DNA of 64,000 nucleotides, taken from Bidens hawaiensis. Taxonomy: Eukaryota > Streptophyta > Magnoliopsida > Asterales > Asteraceae. Under the pieces are notes generated by a model that made no database searches, was not told where the DNA came from, and was given only the letters and a program-made list of their open reading frames with translations. The stretch covers positions 248,001-312,000 of the forward strand of contig JAIQDT010001733.1 in NCBI GenBank assembly GCA_021521415.1, read 5' to 3'. Below, one piece after another: positions 43,675-55,397 of the stretch (its first letter is position 1; every line of letters starts with the position of its first letter). A program made the translations under genes and the position numbers.

Positions 43675-45095
43675 AACCCGTGTACTACACGGGTGGAAAT
43701 TAGTAAAATTGTCAAGTAAACATATATGTTTATTTATTTAAAGATATATAAAAATTTGTATTAATATGAACAGATAAATTTATATATATATATATAAGTA
43801 AAATCAGTTTCTAAGTAATCATAATTTTAAAGGAATGATTAATTTATATTATTAATATAACTATTAGTAAAATCAGATATTATTACACTATAAATAATGT
43901 ATTTCATAAATAGTTAATAAAAAAGAAAAGTGGTTCAGAAGTTAAAAATAATACTAATACAATATAAAAGAAAAAAGTCATCATCTTCATTCAAACTTCA
44001 TAAGTGATCCCAAACTGAATGACCAAAATTTGGTTTTTTTTCATGCCATACTATAGGAAAAAAATAAACTTAGGGTTTTGATTCATAATAAAGAGACAAG
44101 TAAATGGATGGTTTAAATACCTTGACTGATACATGATTCGAATAACGACTGGGGGGGGAGCTAAATTCAAAATAGAAAACGGTTTGGTGAAGGGAAGCAT
44201 CTGTCAATTGGGGTGTGTACTCGAAAAAAAGGATAAGTCGGTATTTAAAAGGATCTAAAGAAAACATGTGTTTTAAGGCTAATAATGACATTTATTAATC
44301 AGTTTCATAAGATAGTCAAAACTTTTTATGGTGAACCGGCAATTTAGTTCGTTCCAATTTAAATTTAAATGAATACAATAATTATTATAATTATTCCTAC
44401 ATTTCAGCTTTCTTTAATTATCTATAAATCGTAACCGCCTTATGTTTTAACTTACTTGAATTTTCATTTAGTGATATAAATCACTTACTCTATAACAATA
44501 ATCTAATAGTACGAATAATTTTCAAAATACAAAAATTATTGGATTTAACATAATTAAATTGTTAAATTTGAAAAGCACGTTTTTAATTATTAGCTTATTT
44601 AACCATTTATTAGAATTTGAAAAGAATAATGCTTTAAACCGTTATTAACAATCTATATATTATATTATTACATCATAAGCACAAGTTTACATAGCCTCTC
44701 ATAAAAAATATTAAGTTTATAAAATTTGATAACGGTTTCACTATCTAAATATTCGTATAAAAACATTAAATTTTAGAGTATTCCAAAAATCAGAACGGGT
44801 CAGGTTTCGGGTTCAAAAATTGACGAATGCCACACTTTACAAAATCGTACAATAAGAACGTGAATTATCAATTATCTCATATAACTAACAAACGGGTCAT
44901 GAAATATTCGGATCAAATGGGTCATTGGTTATAAGATATAGTAAATGGGTGCATTCAATAGGAGGTTTTTTTAATTTAATATAGAATTAATTTAATAGTA
45001 AGAAATTTTAAGGTTGCAAGTTATTTATGAAAAATAGTCAAGTTAACCAATTTGAAAGTGCATGTTTCCAAAAGTGGTCTTGTTTTAATATAATA
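43675..45095 (-). mobile_element. Helitron (second family), 5' end truncated
   Basis: On the minus strand the 3' end is a perfect hairpin CCCGTGTAGTACACGGG, TTAATAAC and CTAG followed by T (43675-43698). The other side ends near 45080-45095 in TGTTTTAATATAATA, which resembles Helitron 5' sequence but is cut where the next Helitron begins. A 73-codon frame at 44070-44291 has no family resemblance. Confidence 0.6.
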
Positions 45096-45931
45096 CCAGG
45101 TTAGATCCTGTGTTACACATGGGTGGAAATATATGAAACTTTATATACACACACACACACTTATATGTATATATATATGTATATGTTATTTAATGAATTG
45201 TAAACGACATATAATCTAACATTATTAATATAAGGTATCATATTGTTGTTTTAACTAAAAAAATCCAACATACAAAGAAAAATAGAGATAAGTAACAATT
45301 TAAAACATATTTTTAACTTATACCATGAAATAAAAAAAGACATATTAATTAAAACTTCGTCATGTACTGAAATCATATGTTGTAAGCTATGAATCGTAAA
45401 CATATGGATGTTGTAACATAAGTTGTGTGCTATAAAAATTATTTTTATTGAAATTATAAAATATATAAGTACACAACATAAAGAATGCTACAAATATGAA
45501 TATAATAATGAGATATAACAATTATAATTTTGATTAAACCGTTTAATTAGCAACAATAAAATCTAAACTTCGTGACTTAAGGCACCATTTCAATTCAAAC
45601 ATCCATACATCCAGTCCAAATGTTCATAAATAATTTCCCAAAATCCAAAAAAAATAAAATAAAATAAAATAAAATAAAATAACGAAGTCTTAAAATTTTA
45701 GAAAGTAACAATGAAGACAATTAATTGCTTTTGTTACTCAATAGATGGTGATTATAACCATTTATTTTGAAACATTCTCCAACTTAGGAGTTAATGTTTA
45801 AAATTAAATTGTTTATTAGATGAATAATTTATTTATAGAAATTGTATACTTGGCATCCCATGTGGATAACCTAGTTAAATGACATGTAGAAAAGATATAT
45901 TGTTTTAATAGTATAATAAGATATAGATAGA
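45096..45931 (-). mobile_element. Helitron, both ends present
   Basis: 836 bp. Minus-strand 5' end TCTATCTATATCTTATTATA (45931 downward, preceded by A); 3' end has an imperfect hairpin (CCCATGTGTAACACAGG), ATCTAAC and CTGG followed by T (45096). Same family as the neighbour to the left. No coding capacity. Confidence 0.72.
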
Positions 45932-46015
45932 TTTCTGAACTTGATTCTGAGTTGTTGCATAAGAAAATGGTTATGTGTTAAAAATAATTTAATTTAATTA
46001 ATTATAATTTAGATT

Positions 46016-46386
46016 GTTCATAAAAATTATTAAAAATAGTTAATGCATTTTAAGATAGTTAATACATTGACTATGATTTAAATATAGTTTATGTATTGAC
46101 TAAGATTTAAAAATATGCCTAATGACCATATCATGTAAGTTGGCATTTATTATGAATTTAGAATTATTTAAATGTGAATAAAATCCAGGGAGTGTTGATA
46201 TTTTACTTTCTTTTTGAATTATTTAATCGTGAAGAAAATCAAATAAGTGCTTGTTATATATGGAATCAATAGGGTTGGACCAATAAGAAAAGGCAATGTG
46301 TTCAAAAAATCCATTAATTTAATAGTATAGTTAGATTAGATTTAAGATAGCTAATGCATTGACTATGATTTAAAGATAGTTAATGT
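46016..46386. repeat. Helitron-like 5' flank, left copy of a direct repeat
   Basis: Most of this stretch (about 46090-46345) is repeated at 47161-47405, including AAGTTGGCATTTATTATGAA and GTGCTTGTTATATATGGAAT versions and the TTTAATAGTATAGTTAGA end that resembles the 5' end of the second Helitron family. The two copies differ by scattered substitutions. Confidence 0.7.
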
Positions 46387-47145
46387 CAATCAATCAATCA
46401 TGCCCAGTAAAATCCCACCGACAGCAAAGCTATAAGTAGGGTCTGGGGAGGGTGGGATGTAGGCACACCGTACCTTTATCCAAAGGAATAGAGAGGTGGC
46501 TTCCAGAGAGACCCTCGGCTCTAAGTACATGTGAATGAAGCAAAATAAAGGAAATCAAGGTTTAACAGTTATATAAAAACTACTACTAATTATAATAATA
46601 TTAATAATAAGATCACAGTTTAACAGCTATATAAAAGCTAATAATAATAATAATAATATATGTAAGGGAAATACCATTATGGTATGTGACCTAAATAAGT
46701 TAAGTCTAAGCCCTAAGGTATTCAATTCTCTCTAAAAATCCTTAACTTTAATTCTACTTCTCCACGAATTCCTATCCTCAACCATGTCCTCGGAGAGGTT
46801 TAGGTCTATCAAATCATGCCTAATCCTCTCATCCCAAGTCAATTTCGGCCGTCCTCTACCCCTCCTCCCCTCTAAAGTAATGTTTTCTACGGATCTAACA
46901 GGATTCGTCGTCTGTCTTCTCTTTACATGTCCAAACCATCTCAATCTCCACTCTCTTATCTTGTCTGCTATGTTCGCCACCCCTAATCTCTCGCGAAACA
47001 CACCGTTTCTTATTCGGTCTAGCCTTGTGTGCCCACACATCCAACGTAGCATTCTCATTTCTGCTACCTTCATCTTCCGCACTTGTGCCTTCTTGATGGC
47101 CCAACAATCTGTTCCATATTGTATTGCAGGTCTAACTGCCACCCT
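46387..47145 (-). mobile_element. RTE-type LINE, 5'-truncated
   Basis: A 759-bp fragment with a 15-bp target duplication, one mismatch (AAAGATAGTTAATGT at 46372-46386, AAAGATAATTAATGT at 47146-47160). The minus-strand 3' UTR contains the conserved plant RTE tail around GAGCCGAGGGTCTCTCTGGA and CCACCCTCCCCAGACCCTAC, and ends in an ATTG microsatellite (46388-46400), the usual form of RTE 3' ends. The coding part is described separately. Confidence 0.88.
46732..47145 (-). pseudogene. RTE LINE reverse transcriptase C-terminus
   Basis: An open frame of 136 codons: KMKVAEMRMLRWMCGHTRLD, VFRERLGVANIADKIREWRL, RWFGHVKRR, GRRGRGRPKLTWDERIRHDL and EDRNSWRSRIKV. This is the well-known C-terminal region of plant RTE-clade retrotransposon proteins. 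The RT catalytic domain and endonuclease are missing through 5' truncation. The apparent ATG is internal to the original protein. Confidence 0.9.
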
Positions 47146-47160
47146 AAAGATAATTAATGT

Positions 47161-47405
47161 ATTGACTATAATTTAAAAATATGTTTAATGACTATATGAT
47201 ATAAGTTGGCATTTAATATGAATTTAGAATTATTTAAATGTGAATAAAATCTAAGAAGAGTTGATATTTTATTTTCTTTTTGAATTATTTAATTGTGAGA
47301 AAATAAAAGAAGTGCTTGCTATATATAGAAGTAATAGGGTTGAACCAATAAGAAAACGTCATGTGTACAAAAACTCTATTGTTTTAATAGTATAGTTAGA
47401 TAGTT
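47161..47405. repeat. Right copy of the direct repeat
   Basis: Second copy of the sequence at about 46090-46345 (see there). Ends TTGTTTTAATAGTATAGTTAGATAG, like the 5' end of the second Helitron family read on the minus strand. Confidence 0.7.
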
Positions 47406-47412
47406 AAATTAG

Positions 47413-47834
47413 ACGGAGGCTTCTCATGCATTTGACCTGAATTCATGTGTATAGGTCTCACGAGACTCAGATAGCCCTTAAACGGGTTATAACATCTCAT
47501 TAAATAAGAAATTAATCTCACTAAATATTTGATATGAAAATTATATAAAATAGGGATATACTAAAAATTAATATTCAATGTTTTTTAAAAAGATATTATT
47601 TATAATTAAAAAACAATTTATAGTAAAAAAACACGCAGGTCATGGATTTAACCAAACTCATTTAACTTTTAAACTGGGTTATACCATCTCATTTATTTGT
47701 GAAACCCTTTTATCATCAAGCCCTAAATATATTATTAACTTTCTTACGATAAATAAAATTAAAATCCAAAAAAATATATAAATATTAGAAACGAATAATG
47801 TAAAACAACCACCATAATACACGGGATAAAAGCT
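47413..47834 (+). mobile_element. Helitron-like element fragment
   Basis: Plus-strand relative of 43063-43581, starting inside the element and ending in CCATAATACACGGGATAAAAG and CTAG followed by T (47831-47834). The 5' end is missing. Confidence 0.6.
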
Positions 47835-47855
47835 AGTTTATTTATATAATGGTAG

Positions 47856-48261
47856 GATCAAGAGATAACTTCTCTTAAATAGATAACTAATTAAGAACTC
47901 GTGAAAACTTAGCTTAAAAAAACGTTTCTAGTTTTTTTATTCATTGTTATATGCTGTTATTTTTTTTTACCAAAAAATAAAAGTAAAAATTAAAAGTGCC
48001 GGTCACGATATTACATATATGTAATACAACAATAGTGTATATATGTAATACAACAATATTACATATATTTAATATAACAATATTGTTGTATTACATATAT
48101 GCAATATGTCAAAAATCGCGATCAATTTTTTTAGAAAGGTAACCTTATATATATATGTATTAAAATAAATGCGTTTTAAAAAAATCACGTTTGGGTTGAG
48201 TTTTTACTAGTTCTTTATTAGTTCTTTAATTATTTTTATTAAGATGAGTTATCTCTTGATC
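47856..48261. mobile_element. Inverted-repeat MITE
   Basis: Ends GATCAAGAGATAACT and AGTTATCTCTTGATC are perfect inverted repeats (15 bp). The interior around 48000-48110 is itself an inverted set of ATATGTAATACAACAATA words. Target duplication not clear, superfamily not assigned. Confidence 0.6.
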
Positions 48262-48741
48262 ACACAAGTGATTATAATAATTTTTTTAATAGAGTTTGTG
48301 AATGTTTAGTGTTTTAGAAGAAAATGGATGTTTCTAAAAAAAGTTAAGAATCTTATGTGAAACTGATGTAACGGATTATGCATGTGTTGTATCGAAGATG
48401 TTCTTAGTTACGTGAACGTCTTTTTTTTCTAAATGTTATTAAGCTTATGTGAATGCTTTTTCTAAATATGTTATAATTTCACTTAAAATACCTAAATAGA
48501 AAAATATATAGGCTATAGTGTGTACAAATACTATTCACTTAATTTGAACACCAACCGGTCCTTGCATGCATGCATGCAATTGAAACTTCATACTATCTAC
48601 AAAGTCGTTTGACTTGACTTACTCCATAAATAATTATTCCATATGCATACAAACAAAAAAAATAAAAAATAAAAAAACAAATAATTAAATATCTACTCTT
48701 TACTCATAAGGATTAAGGACCACACTCACCCAACAACCTAT
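48262..48741. other. Upstream region of the acyltransferase gene
   Basis: No coding sequence. AT-rich, with a GCATGCATGCATGC run at about 48563-48576 (RY-like motif words) and poly-A/T tracts. Probable promoter region of the BAHD gene. Confidence 0.5.
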
Positions 48742-48749
48742 TATAAAAG
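48742..48749 (+). promoter_or_regulatory. TATA box of the BAHD acyltransferase gene
   Basis: TATAAAAG, 53 bp upstream of the ATG at 48802, within normal range for a short 5' UTR in plants. Confidence 0.65.
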
Positions 48750-48801
48750 GAGCTCCAATGATACCTAATTCAAACACACAAAACTCAAACATCAATCAAA
48801 C

Positions 48802-51800
48802 ATGTCCCAGATCGACATTCCCTTAACCTTCACCGTCCGAAGACATGCACCGGAGCTCATTGCTCCAGCTAAACCCACGCCACGAGAGCTTAAACCTCTC
48901 TCGGATATTGATGATCAAGACGGGCTTAGGTTTCATATCCCGGTTATTCAATTTTACCGCCACGACCCAAAAATGAATAATAAGAACCCAGCCACTGTGA
49001 TCCGGGAGGCACTAGCCAAAGTGCTAGTGTTCTACTATCCATTTGCTGGCCGGCTCAAAGAAGGGCCGGCCAGGAAACTGATGGTAGAATGTAATGGCCA
49101 GGGTGTGTTGTTTATTGAGGCGGAGGCGGACGTGACGTTGAAACAGTTTGGAGACGCGCTTCAACCGCCGTTTCCGTGTTTGGAAGAACTTCTTTATGAT
49201 GTTCCTGGATCTGGAAATGTTCTTGACTCACCCTTGTTACTGATTCAGGTAGAATATTATATAACTACATAATATTAAAAGAGTATGCATTTTGGTGACA
49301 AAAACATATAACTAATCATGATCCAATAGAAATAGAAATATTTTCCACTATCTGAAAAGATATATCAGGTTTGTGTTATACAGTTTTTTTTTTTTTTCTT
49401 CCGCCGGTTCACTGGTGATTGAACCAACGACAAATCGACAATGATTGTTACAAGTTAAATACATGTAGGTGTAATAGTCCTTTTTATACAACATACAGAA
49501 TAACACTTACGAGTCATTAATATTGAAGGTACATATAGTTGGTAAAGAGAAACATCAATGTTTTATTTATGGTGTTTATCTAAGGCTGAGGGGTGTGGGG
49601 GGCGCGAGAGGGGGCGCGAGTGGGGGCGCCAGCCAATAATATTGTGACGTGTGGCAGAGAGAGAAACTTGATAAGATGGGTGCTGGTTGTGGTGCTCGCG
49701 CCCCGGGCCCTGGTGTGGAGGGGCGCGAGAGGGGGCGGCGAGCGGTTTATTTTTTTATTTTTTTATAAATGTATTAAAAAAACGTATTATTAAAAAAACA
49801 AGAAATTATTTAAAAAAACACACATTAATTAAAAAAACACATTAATATCTAAAAAAAAATTAAAGTACTAAAAAAAACATTATTCTTATTCTTCGGCTTG
49901 GTCTTCTTCGATCAACCTCTTCCGGATACGTTCCTTTTGTTTTTCCATCAGCATTTGGTCGACCGGATTTAGGTTACTGAAGTCTCTTGTAAGGAAGTCC
50001 AAATCTCTCATTCTTTTTTTTTCCTTTTTGTCATTAGAGACCACCTCCATGGTTTTGTTGAATTTATTGAGGGATTCAACAAGATCGGTGATGTTTACGG
50101 CTTCCCCCTCAGCCGGTTTTTTCCCCCTGGCGTCCCTTCCCAATGGCCGCCTCCTCGGCGGTGAAGACGTTTCCTCCCCCGCAACGTTTAGGTCGAATCC
50201 AACCCGGCAATCCGACCCGGCGGAAGTGCTGTACGCTCCAGACGAACTAGTTTTAGTCCGTTTCGGCCCTACTTCCGCATCAACGTCCGGCGCCACCAGC
50301 TCAACCCACTTAGAACACCTTCTCAACCTCTCCCACACCTTTACATCGTCCCACGTCTTCACCGTCCCATACCTCCGCAGGCACTCCTGCCTCCACTCTT
50401 CGACAGTGAAATTATAAACCGCCAAATCGTCACTGCCACTTGGTCTCATACGACCGGCGTTCCTGTTGAACAGATTAGTAAACAAGCCGACAAATTTTCT
50501 GATTTCGGTCCACCGACCCGAAATCATATCGGCGTTCCGCTCTGTACTCCCAACGAGCGAATAGAACGTCTCCCTAACCTTTGTCCAAAAGACCTTGCTC
50601 TTTTGGTAGTCCGCTGCAAAATGCATAAATAAATTTGTAAGTCATTTAACTTTTTTATTTAACTTTTTTATTAAAAATCATTTTTAAAAACGTTAAAACA
50701 ATTACCGCAACGCCGATCCTCAGAAATGACTATCCAAGCCCGACACAGGGCTTCCTTCTCATCCGATGACCACGGAGTGGTTTTCCGTTTCGTCCTTTCA
50801 GTCGAAGCCGAACCCGACCCGTCCGTTGCAAATTGTTTTTTCCGGTGGACGCGTCTTCTTTGTCCCGCAGCATCACTGTGTGATTCTTGTGTCTCTGGAA
50901 CAACAAAGTTAGGAGACGGTTGTATGTTGGATGGTTGAAAGCCGGATGTTTCTTGCGGCCCCGTATAAAACATCGTTTGGTCCGGGTGCCGACCTAAATC
51001 GTCAATATAATCTGAATCTAGGTTTGGGTACCAATTTCCAGACATGTTTTTAACAAAAAGTTTGAAAGAAATGGGTAATATATAGGAAGTGTTGTATAAA
51101 GAAATGGGTAAGTTTGGTTTTTTTTTGAAGTTGTGTTAAGTGTTGTATAAAATGGGTAATATATAGGAATAAAAAAAAAAATTTTTTTTATTAAATAAAG
51201 AGCCAACGGCTCATTTTAAACACTCCAACGTCTCTTTCACCATTCCCCAAGTCCCTTTACGTCATACACCTCCCGCGACCCCCCTTGCGCCTGCTTTGTT
51301 TTTCGTGCTCGCGCCCCTCTCGCGCCCCGGTGGTGTGGTGCTCGCGCCTGGGGGCGCGAGCGGAGGGGCTCTCGCGCCCTGGCTAAAGCCCCACACCCCT
51401 CAGCCTAAATGTGTGGTTGCATAAAGTTGGGTAAATTTATAAAAAAAAAAGGCAAAAATAAACAAATATCTGTTCTAATAATACATCACATCAGTTAAAT
51501 GTACCCTTTAATAAGTTTATTAAAAATAAGTTTTGAAAAATAGGCATTAGTGAAATTATTATTTTTTCTTTTTATTTATTTTTATTATATTAGCTTGTGT
51601 TGTTAATTAACTTTTATTAACAGGTGACACGATTATTATGTGGGGGCTTTATCTTTGCCCTACGATTGAACCACACCATGAGTGACGCACCAGGTCTCGT
51701 TCAATTCATGAATACGCTAGGTGAAATGGCTCAAGGTGCATCAAAGCCTTCGACTTTACCTGTGTGGCAAAGGGAGTTGCTTTTTGCACGTGACCCACCA

Positions 51801-52559
51801 CGTGTGACATGCACTCATCACGAGTATGAGAAAGTGGAAGACACCAAGGGCACGATAATCCCACTGGATGACATGGCACACAAATCCTTTTTCTTTGGAC
51901 CGGCTGAGATGACAGCGTTACGTAGGTTTGTTCCATCATACCTTAAAAAGTGCTCCACCTTTGAGGTGCTAACTGCCTGCCTCTGGCGTTGTCGGACCAT
52001 CGCGCTCCAGCCCGATCCCGAAGAGGAGATGCGCATCATTTGCATCGTGAATGCGCGCGCCAAATTCAATCCTCCTCTCCCGGTTGGATATTATGGAAAT
52101 GGATTCGCCTTCCCTGTTGCCATTTCCACAGCTAAGGATCTTTCCACAAAACCACTGGCCCACGCTTTGGAGCTCGTGATGAAAGCTAAATCAGATGTCA
52201 ATGAAGAATACATGAGATCTATAGCTGACCTAATGGTTACCGAGGGACGACCTCACTTTACCGTGGTTAGAAGCTACCTAGTCTCAGATGTGACTCGTGC
52301 TGGATTTGATGTGGTTGACTTTGGGTGGGGGAAGGCGGTGTATGGTGGACCCGCCAAAGGTGGGGTTGGTGCTATCCCTGGTGTTGCTAGTTTCTATATA
52401 CCTTTTACAAACCATAAGGGCGAGTCTGTAATCGTGGTGCCCATATGTTTGCCAAGTGCATCTATGGAGACGTTTGTCAACGAGCTAAATAGCATGCTGG
52501 CAAATGACAACGCTCGAGTATACCAAAATCAAAATTTGCACTTTATTTCTCGACTTTAG
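48802..52559 (+). CDS. BAHD acyltransferase (benzyl-alcohol benzoyltransferase-like)
   Basis: Two exons, 48802-49248 and 51624-52559, separated by a 2,375-bp GT-AG intron in phase 0 (donor CAG/GTAGAA, acceptor TTAACAG/GTGACA); the product is 460 aa, normal for the family. BAHD enzymes transfer acyl groups from acyl-CoA to alcohols or amines in the cytosol. The catalytic HxxxD motif is HTMSD (residues 166-170) and the structural DFGWG motif is at 381-385. Other family marks: [20 protein letters not shown] (residues about 74-93) and the [17 protein letters not shown] region spanning the splice site. Overall it resembles benzyl alcohol O-benzoyltransferase and methanol O-anthraniloyltransferase types; the substrate cannot be fixed from sequence. 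The intron contains a Harbinger-type element on the opposite strand. No disabling change seen. Confidence 0.95.
49584..51405 (-). mobile_element. PIF/Harbinger-type element in the BAHD intron
   Basis: 1,822 bp with the diagnostic 3-bp target duplication TAA (49581-49583, 51406-51408) and terminal inverted repeats GGCTGAGGGGTGTGGGG. Subterminal zones on both sides are rich in GGGCGCGAG-type words. It carries one gene (49886-51045, minus), the Myb/trihelix-like accessory ORF1, and no DDE transposase, so it can move only if transposase comes from elsewhere. It lies antisense to the host gene. Confidence 0.9.
49886..51045 (-). CDS. Harbinger ORF1 (Myb/trihelix-like, NAM-associated C-terminal domain), 355 aa
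   Basis: Two exons on the minus strand: 51045-50706 and 50613-49886, joined across a 92-bp GT-AG intron (donor TTGCG/GTAATT, acceptor TTTTGCAG/CGGACT), total 1,068 nt with no stop. Residues about 70-130 form a Myb/trihelix-like DNA-binding region: [20 protein letters not shown] and, after the junction, [19 protein letters not shown] and [19 protein letters not shown]. Residues about 160-185 read [20 protein letters not shown]; then comes a low-complexity basic and acidic part and a C-terminal helix-rich region with [16 protein letters not shown]. In PIF/Harbinger elements this protein binds the transposon and helps import the transposase into the nucleus. The frame is intact, and a host gene of the same family is the alternative. 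Confidence 0.85.
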
Positions 52560-53267
52560 ATATTTCAATATGCAACATATAGTGATCGTATGCCTCTATA
52601 TTTTTGTTGTATTGTACGTTTTTCTAAAGCATGTTTGTGGCAAAAATAAACGAGTTACTTTTTTTTTATGATCCATTAATGACTCGTGACGTTTGGTTCA
52701 ATCTAAGGCCCATTTTTTACTTTAAGGCCCGTTTGTCAAAGCCTAATTTATAAGAAAAAAAATGATTTTTTAGGAACGAAAGTAGTTGCTCTTAAGAAAA
52801 CATGTCATGTAAGTTTTAAAGTAGCTTTTCAAAACCATGACTAATTTATAAGAAATTCGAATGAAATTCAATTATGTTTGTAAACGAACCGAATAGACAC
52901 GAACGAGAGCATGTTCGAGATTGTTCATTTAACGTTAAACAAACCTGAACATATAATTGAACACTTTTTTTTTGTCTATGCTTGTTCATTAATAAAATGG
53001 ACATGTTCGTGTTCGTTTATGTTTGATACATTTCATGAAGAACATACACAATTAAACAAACAAACTTAAATGAGTATAAATGAACATTCAAATTTCACTA
53101 TGTAGAGTTTTCTTTACTTGTACTGTTAAAAGGATATTTGTGTTTAGCAAGTATTGCATATTATTATAGATTTTATAAATAAATTATTTTTCTAATATAT
53201 AGATAGAAATATCGAAGGACGTCAAGGCTAGTAAAACATTAGAATTCCGACCTTAAAATATTTTATA
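52560..53267. other. 3' UTR and gene-free stretch
   Basis: Starts with the acyltransferase 3' UTR (AATAAA-like AAAATAAACG near 52644). The part 52880-53060 is built from GTTCGTTTA/TTAAACAAAC words in both directions, as in a decayed small inverted-repeat element. No gene. Confidence 0.5.
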
Positions 53268-54118
53268 TTAGATTTTATCTCCCGTATTACGAGGTTGTTT
53301 TACATTATTCGTTTTTAATATTTATATATGTATATTTGGATTTTAATTTTATTTATTGTAGGAAAGTTGATAATTAATATACTTGAGATTTGACGATAAA
53401 ATAGTTTCACATATAAATGATATGTTATAATCCCGTTTAAAGGCTATCTGGGTTTGGCGATACCCATTACCCGCTTATTTTCTTTATTATAAAATTGTTT
53501 CTTAATTATAAATAATATTTTTTTTATAAATAACATAGAATATTAATTTTTAGTATATCCCTATTTTATTTTATGTTATAACCCGTTTATGAGATTATTT
53601 TATGAGCTATCTGGATTTGGTGAGACATTTACCCGTGAATTCGGGTCAAATGCGTGAGAAACTTTCATTTACAAAATAAAGCAATCTGATGCTTGAAGAA
53701 TGGTTGTTTTACATTTTTGGTTTTTTAATATTTATTTTTTGAATTTTAATTTTCATTATTGTAAGAAAGTTAATAATATACTTAGGGTTTGATGATGAAA
53801 GGGTTTCATAAATAAATGATATGTTATAACCCGTTTAAAATCATCTGGATTTGGTGACACATGACCCGCTTATGTATTTTACTATAAAATTGTTTATTAA
53901 TTATAAATAATTTTTGAATTGGATATTAAATTTTAGTATATCCCTATTTTATAGAGTTATCTGGTTTTGCTAAGACCCATACCCATGAATTTGGGTTAAA
54001 TCAATGAGAGGCCTCCATTTAAAAATCAAGCAATCTGGTGGCTTCCATAAAAGATGGGAGCGACCACATCACGACACGTAGGATTTTAGAGGTTTCGTTT
54101 ATGTATATTAATTATAGA
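53268..54118 (-). mobile_element. Helitron-like non-autonomous element
   Basis: Minus-strand 5' end TCTATAATTAATATACATAA (54118 downward, preceded by A) and 3' end with imperfect hairpin (CTCGTAATACGGGAG) then ATAAAAT and CTAA followed by T (53268). About 850 bp, the same family as 1587-2494 and similar in internal order. The alternative 5' boundary is 54122. Confidence 0.72.
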
Positions 54119-54269
54119 TAGATACCTAATCACGATTGAAGATATAAGGTTAATATAAGTTACAAAGATAGATATTTATTTATTTTGTTTATATGAAGAG
54201 TCTTTCAATTTAGTGATGCGATATTAAAGTTATCAAATAAACTTGTTTAAAATACATAATAGTTGGAGA

Positions 54270-55397
54270 AAATTACATTTTTTGTCTTTTTGAATTAGCA
54301 AAATTATGGAATGAATCTTTTTATTTATTCTTTATTTGCATGTTTGGCTCGGCTTTAGTCCTTTACATTAACGAATGTTAAGTTTTTCAGTTAATCATGT
54401 GGATTGCACATGAGAGCATTTTAGTCCTTTTACCCATTGAAGGGCTATTTATATAACTAACCTAAATATTTGGTTCTTGATTAAAAATGGATTTGATTTT
54501 TTTTATTTAAAAAGATTCATCGTTTCCCAAATCCAACATCTCCACAACCGATTGAATCTAATGTCTCCAGTTCTCCACTACCCAGTTGATTTGCTAGAGT
54601 TCCTCTTTGTTAATTGATCAAAACTATTAGTTTCACCACCCACCATATTCTCCTCTATCTCCAAGAACTACCTATCTAAACTACCTATCTTGCAACCATC
54701 ATCATGCATCACTGCCTCCTTCAGTTAAAAATTGTTCCACTAAAAACCTAGATATGGAAAAAAGGATTCATCCAGATCTGTCGATGGTGGAGCTTTGAAG
54801 TTGAAAAATGATTTGGTCAGAGAGATAGAATTAGAAAACGACATGGCAGACAGTTCAGGTCTGAACCACCTTGGGTGTAGCATCGAGCGGCTAACGATAC
54901 CAGAGAAGCTGCAGGTTGATGATGTTACTCGAAAAGTTGCAGATTGACTTTTTAGGGTTACACGAGCGTGGGTTGTGGTGATCGATTGAGACAAATTTAG
55001 CTTCTGTGGTGATGGTTCGTAATCTTCATCTTCATGCTAAGAGCTATGACGATGGTGGTAATGGTATTATAATGTTATTTGTGGTGGCTACAACATTATA
55101 TTGTATATATATTTTTAATTTATTTAATATTTTTTAGTTTCGTTTAATACCATTTAATTAGTTTTTGATCATAAAGTAGAAGACCAAATCAGTTATATAC
55201 ATAAATAGTCCTTCAATGGATAAAAAAAACTAAAATGTCCTCATGTGCAATGCAAATGAGATAATTGAAAAACTTAACATCTGTTAGTATAAAGAACTAA
55301 AATTGAGCAAAACATGCAAATAAAAGATAAAAAATGAAATTCATTTTAAAAAAGAACCAATTTCATAATTTTGCTAATTCGAAAAGAAAAAAAAAAT
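54270..55397. mobile_element. Long-TIR (Mutator-like) non-autonomous element
   Basis: Two inverted repeats about 180-200 bp long: left from about 54281 (TTTTTGAATTAGCAAAATTA) through TATTTGCATGTTTGGCTC, AATGTTAAGTTTTTCA and CCATTGAAGGGCTATTTAT; right the reverse of these, ending GCTAATTCGAAAAG near 55386. Long TIRs of this kind fit Mutator-like elements; the target duplication is not clear because both edges are A/T tracts. The interior holds a stop-free plus-strand stretch (54744-54944) that may be captured host sequence. Confidence 0.65.

Noticed and set aside
49593..49793. 66-codon plus-strand frame within the BAHD intron
   Set aside because: Made by the GC-rich subterminal repeats of the Harbinger-type element.
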